Shown here: piece by piece, positions 55,013-64,000 of the stretch
Layout of the letters: each line of letters opens with the position of its first letter
Numbering within the stretch: the stretch's first letter is position 1
Assembly (NCBI GenBank): GCA_002633025.1
Contig: NMRB01000381.1
Span: forward strand, 295,336-359,335
Origin: Notospermus geniculatus
Lineage: Eukaryota > Nemertea > Pilidiophora > Heteronemertea > Lineidae
Reading direction: 5' to 3'
Length of the DNA stretch: 64,000 bases
Notes under the pieces: model-generated
Databases searched by the model: none
What the model saw: the letters and a program-made list of their open reading frames with translations, nothing else
Told to the model about the DNA's origin: nothing
Position numbers and translations under genes: made by a program

Positions 55013-55330
55013 ACAGACAAGAGCAATTAGTGAGTTCTGAAACGTGTGACGAATGGTTGACAAGTTTGTTCAGACAATGCCAATTTCGGCCTTACTGAGG
55101 GTAGTTTCCCCGATCTTCCAGCAGTAAAACAAACCTTTTTGCGAATAACTCAACGTTGTTACACAGATCACTTCTTTATGATTGATATTAACCAGGTAGG
55201 CGAACAATACAGGCCGCAGGAAGTTCTAATAACTCATTCCCAGGTTGAAATTTTTTTGGTGGTTTCCGCGTTAATCACGACTGTTACAGCCACGCATTCT
55301 TACGAATGTATCAAAATGTATCAATTTAAA
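55013..55330. other. non-coding spacer before the second helicase segment
   Basis: No feature recognised. Homology to copy 1 starts abruptly at 55331. Confidence 0.45.
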
Positions 55331-55410
55331 GTTCCAAGTGTAGTCAACCACTGCACTTGGAACCGGCTTAAGATGGTTCTAACAATAGAACCACTTTATG
55401 AATACGACCC
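55331..55410. mobile_element. half copy of the 127-bp MITE at the duplication edge
   Basis: Only the right half of the palindrome (gttccaagtgtagtcaacca to atgaatacgaccc) is present. The left arm is missing and the duplicated segment begins exactly here. Confidence 0.85.
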
Positions 55411-55795
55411 ATTGAGATTATTATAAAGTGAGCCACATCTGGGAGTTAAAACCTATAGGTGCAACCCATCCCTGCGAGTTGGACCAATTCAGTGCTGGTG
55501 TACTTTGACGTTGTGACACAATTTCAATGGGAAAATGCTTCAAAACCTGTGTTGACACAATGCAGCTGGTTTATTCTCCTATAAGACTGAAATGCCCCAG
55601 GCAGTTATATTCTTTATAAAGCCCGGGTCTAAACTCTTGACGCATGAGCATCGCCAGTGACCGATGCAGGACGCTGCATTATTCAACGCCGCATGATTTT
55701 GTCAGCGTCTATCACTGGACGAGAGCCATGCCAATGGCCGACACTGTGGTACGAATCACGACGACAATGTCGGCACCTAAATTACATTTACTTGG

Positions 55796-55852
55796 CATCC
55801 AAGTATGAATCCAGCTTGCATGTGCATCCAAGTATGAATCCAGCTTGCATGT
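55796..55852. repeat. 28-bp tandem duplication specific to helicase copy 2
   Basis: catccaagtatgaatccagc-type unit occurs twice here and once at the matching place in copy 1 (about 42191). Confidence 0.85.
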
Positions 55853-56217
55853 GCAATGTAAGGCTGGGAGCTCAGGACATGCATTGCAAAAAACTATCAG
55901 TAGCAACACATGGCTAGTCGGGCAAAATTGTCAGTATAATTCATAATTGAAGAAAGAGACCTCCACTCGATGTCAAATTTTGTTAGAGGCATTCTGCCTC
56001 CAAGAGTGGAGACTTGGGGTAATGATGGACCAGGCAGCAATAGGGGTTGATAAAGGGGCCATAGGCAGCTGTTCTGTTCAAAAAGCCACCAAACCGCCTG
56101 GCTGGAATAACACGCGAGATAGCTTTTTTGCCCAAGACAGACAGACTGACCGGGCATGACTGAAAACGATGGATGTGCTCAAGTGCTTCAGCAGAGGAAA
56201 TGGCTCATGAAGAAGCT

Positions 56218-56262
56218 CAGAAATGCAAGAAAAATATCAAGAAATGCAAGAAAAATATCAAG
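56218..56262. repeat. 21-bp tandem duplication specific to helicase copy 2
   Basis: gaaatgcaagaaaaatatca-type unit occurs twice here but once at about 42601 in copy 1. Confidence 0.85.
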
Positions 56263-56444
56263 GAACATGTTATATGTACATATGGCGCAACAACTCAAAC
56301 ACCCTCCTCAAGACATTACAACAAGATATTAATGACCGATAGATATAGGAATTTGTCGTCGTTTTGTTCTACTTGCTAGCAATTAATGAGCTTCTTTTCA
56401 CTACACAAGTACTGAAATAAATTAGAAAATACTGTCTTTACAGA

Positions 56445-56450
56445 TTTATT
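56445..56450 (-). promoter_or_regulatory. candidate poly(A) signal AATAAA, helicase copy 2
   Basis: AATAAA on the minus strand, equivalent to 42806-42811. Confidence 0.45.
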
Positions 56451-57112
56451 ACACTCCTCCACAAGTTTAGTAACATCATCATTGGACTTCAAAAATTTCA
56501 AACGATTTTGAAACGATATTGATATTCGTTTCAAACGCGTTTGAAACGAAAACAATTTGGAGACGATCCCTTAGACCGTTATAGAAATTATTCTCTTACC
56601 TGGTACGAAAGCTTTACCACTTATTAGCCAATATGAATTGTACAGAATTGCCGATGATAAATACAAGCACAGAGTTCGTGCAAGAGTGCAGAAAGTCGAT
56701 ATCTGTTCTTTTTAAGTCCAAAAACAACAGAGGTGCCCTCATTTAATGTCTGGCGTAGTTAAATTAAAATGCAGAAAAAACTGATTAAAAAGTCATTGCC
56801 GTAATATATAGAAGGGCTAAAACATGTACATGATTCATCCTATGTGTTGTTTGCAAATCTCATCTGATAACAGTTTACATTCCAGGGCGAGAATGCCCCA
56901 GCGAATAAATCCAGTTCATGCGCGGACAAGAACTAGAAAAGCCACGCCGGACGACTGTCAGTGGTGCCGATCATGAAGACCAGAACCTATCCTCAAGTGA
57001 ATGACACCATACAACACAGAAATGGCTCACTCATTAGACACAACACGAGGGAACTAGCTGCACAACATCCATCCAACTGAACAGTTAGAACGTCAGTTGT
57101 AGATGCCTAACG

Positions 57113-64000
<6,888 letters not shown>

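Overview
This is a window of animal nuclear DNA. It has split genes with GT-AG introns, long non-coding tracts, many small inverted-repeat transposons and a truncated non-LTR retrotransposon. The gene content (a p68-type DEAD-box helicase, a CARHSP1-type cold-shock protein, a RASD-type GTPase) fits a bilaterian. Frequent ACATGTA and taggcctac words together with foldback elements suggest a marine invertebrate. An ambulacrarian such as an echinoderm or hemichordate is my guess, not a demonstrated fact.

Layout. 1-25 kb: gene-poor, with scattered foldback elements, a LINE fragment on the minus strand (10.3-11.3 kb), and a 126-N gap at 12.9 kb whose two flanks are near copies of each other. 25.3-26.1 kb: an intact RASD/Dexras-like small GTPase on the plus strand. 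28.5-32.6 kb: a dense cluster of foldback elements, including one of 524 bp. 34.1-36.6 kb: more such elements and a complete three-exon CARHSP1-like gene on the minus strand (158 aa), which I assembled from short exons. 37.6-39.3 kb: a direct duplication joined by a single N. 41.1-52.7 kb: a complete DDX5/DDX17 (p68/p72, Drosophila Rm62) helicase gene on the minus strand, 12 coding exons, 778 aa. 55.3-64 kb: a second, near-identical copy of the same gene segment that runs off the window.

The most interesting point is in the helicase gene. The exon for the segment leading into helicase motif V exists twice in tandem (47279-47338 and 47157-47216). Both versions are 60 nt, have the same phase, carry intact splice sites and are separated by a 62-nt intron. 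They keep ATDVASRGL but differ in the preceding residues and at many silent sites. This looks like an old, selected pair of mutually exclusive exons. A downstream exon at 41135-41244 is in the right phase to act as an alternative terminal exon that would replace the long Gly/Gln-rich tail with a short one.

Several signs point to unresolved haplotypes in the assembly: the duplicated flanks of the N gap with presence/absence of small transposons, and the duplication joined at a single N. The second helicase copy may therefore be an uncollapsed allele and not a true tandem gene. Its breakpoint lies inside a palindromic element.
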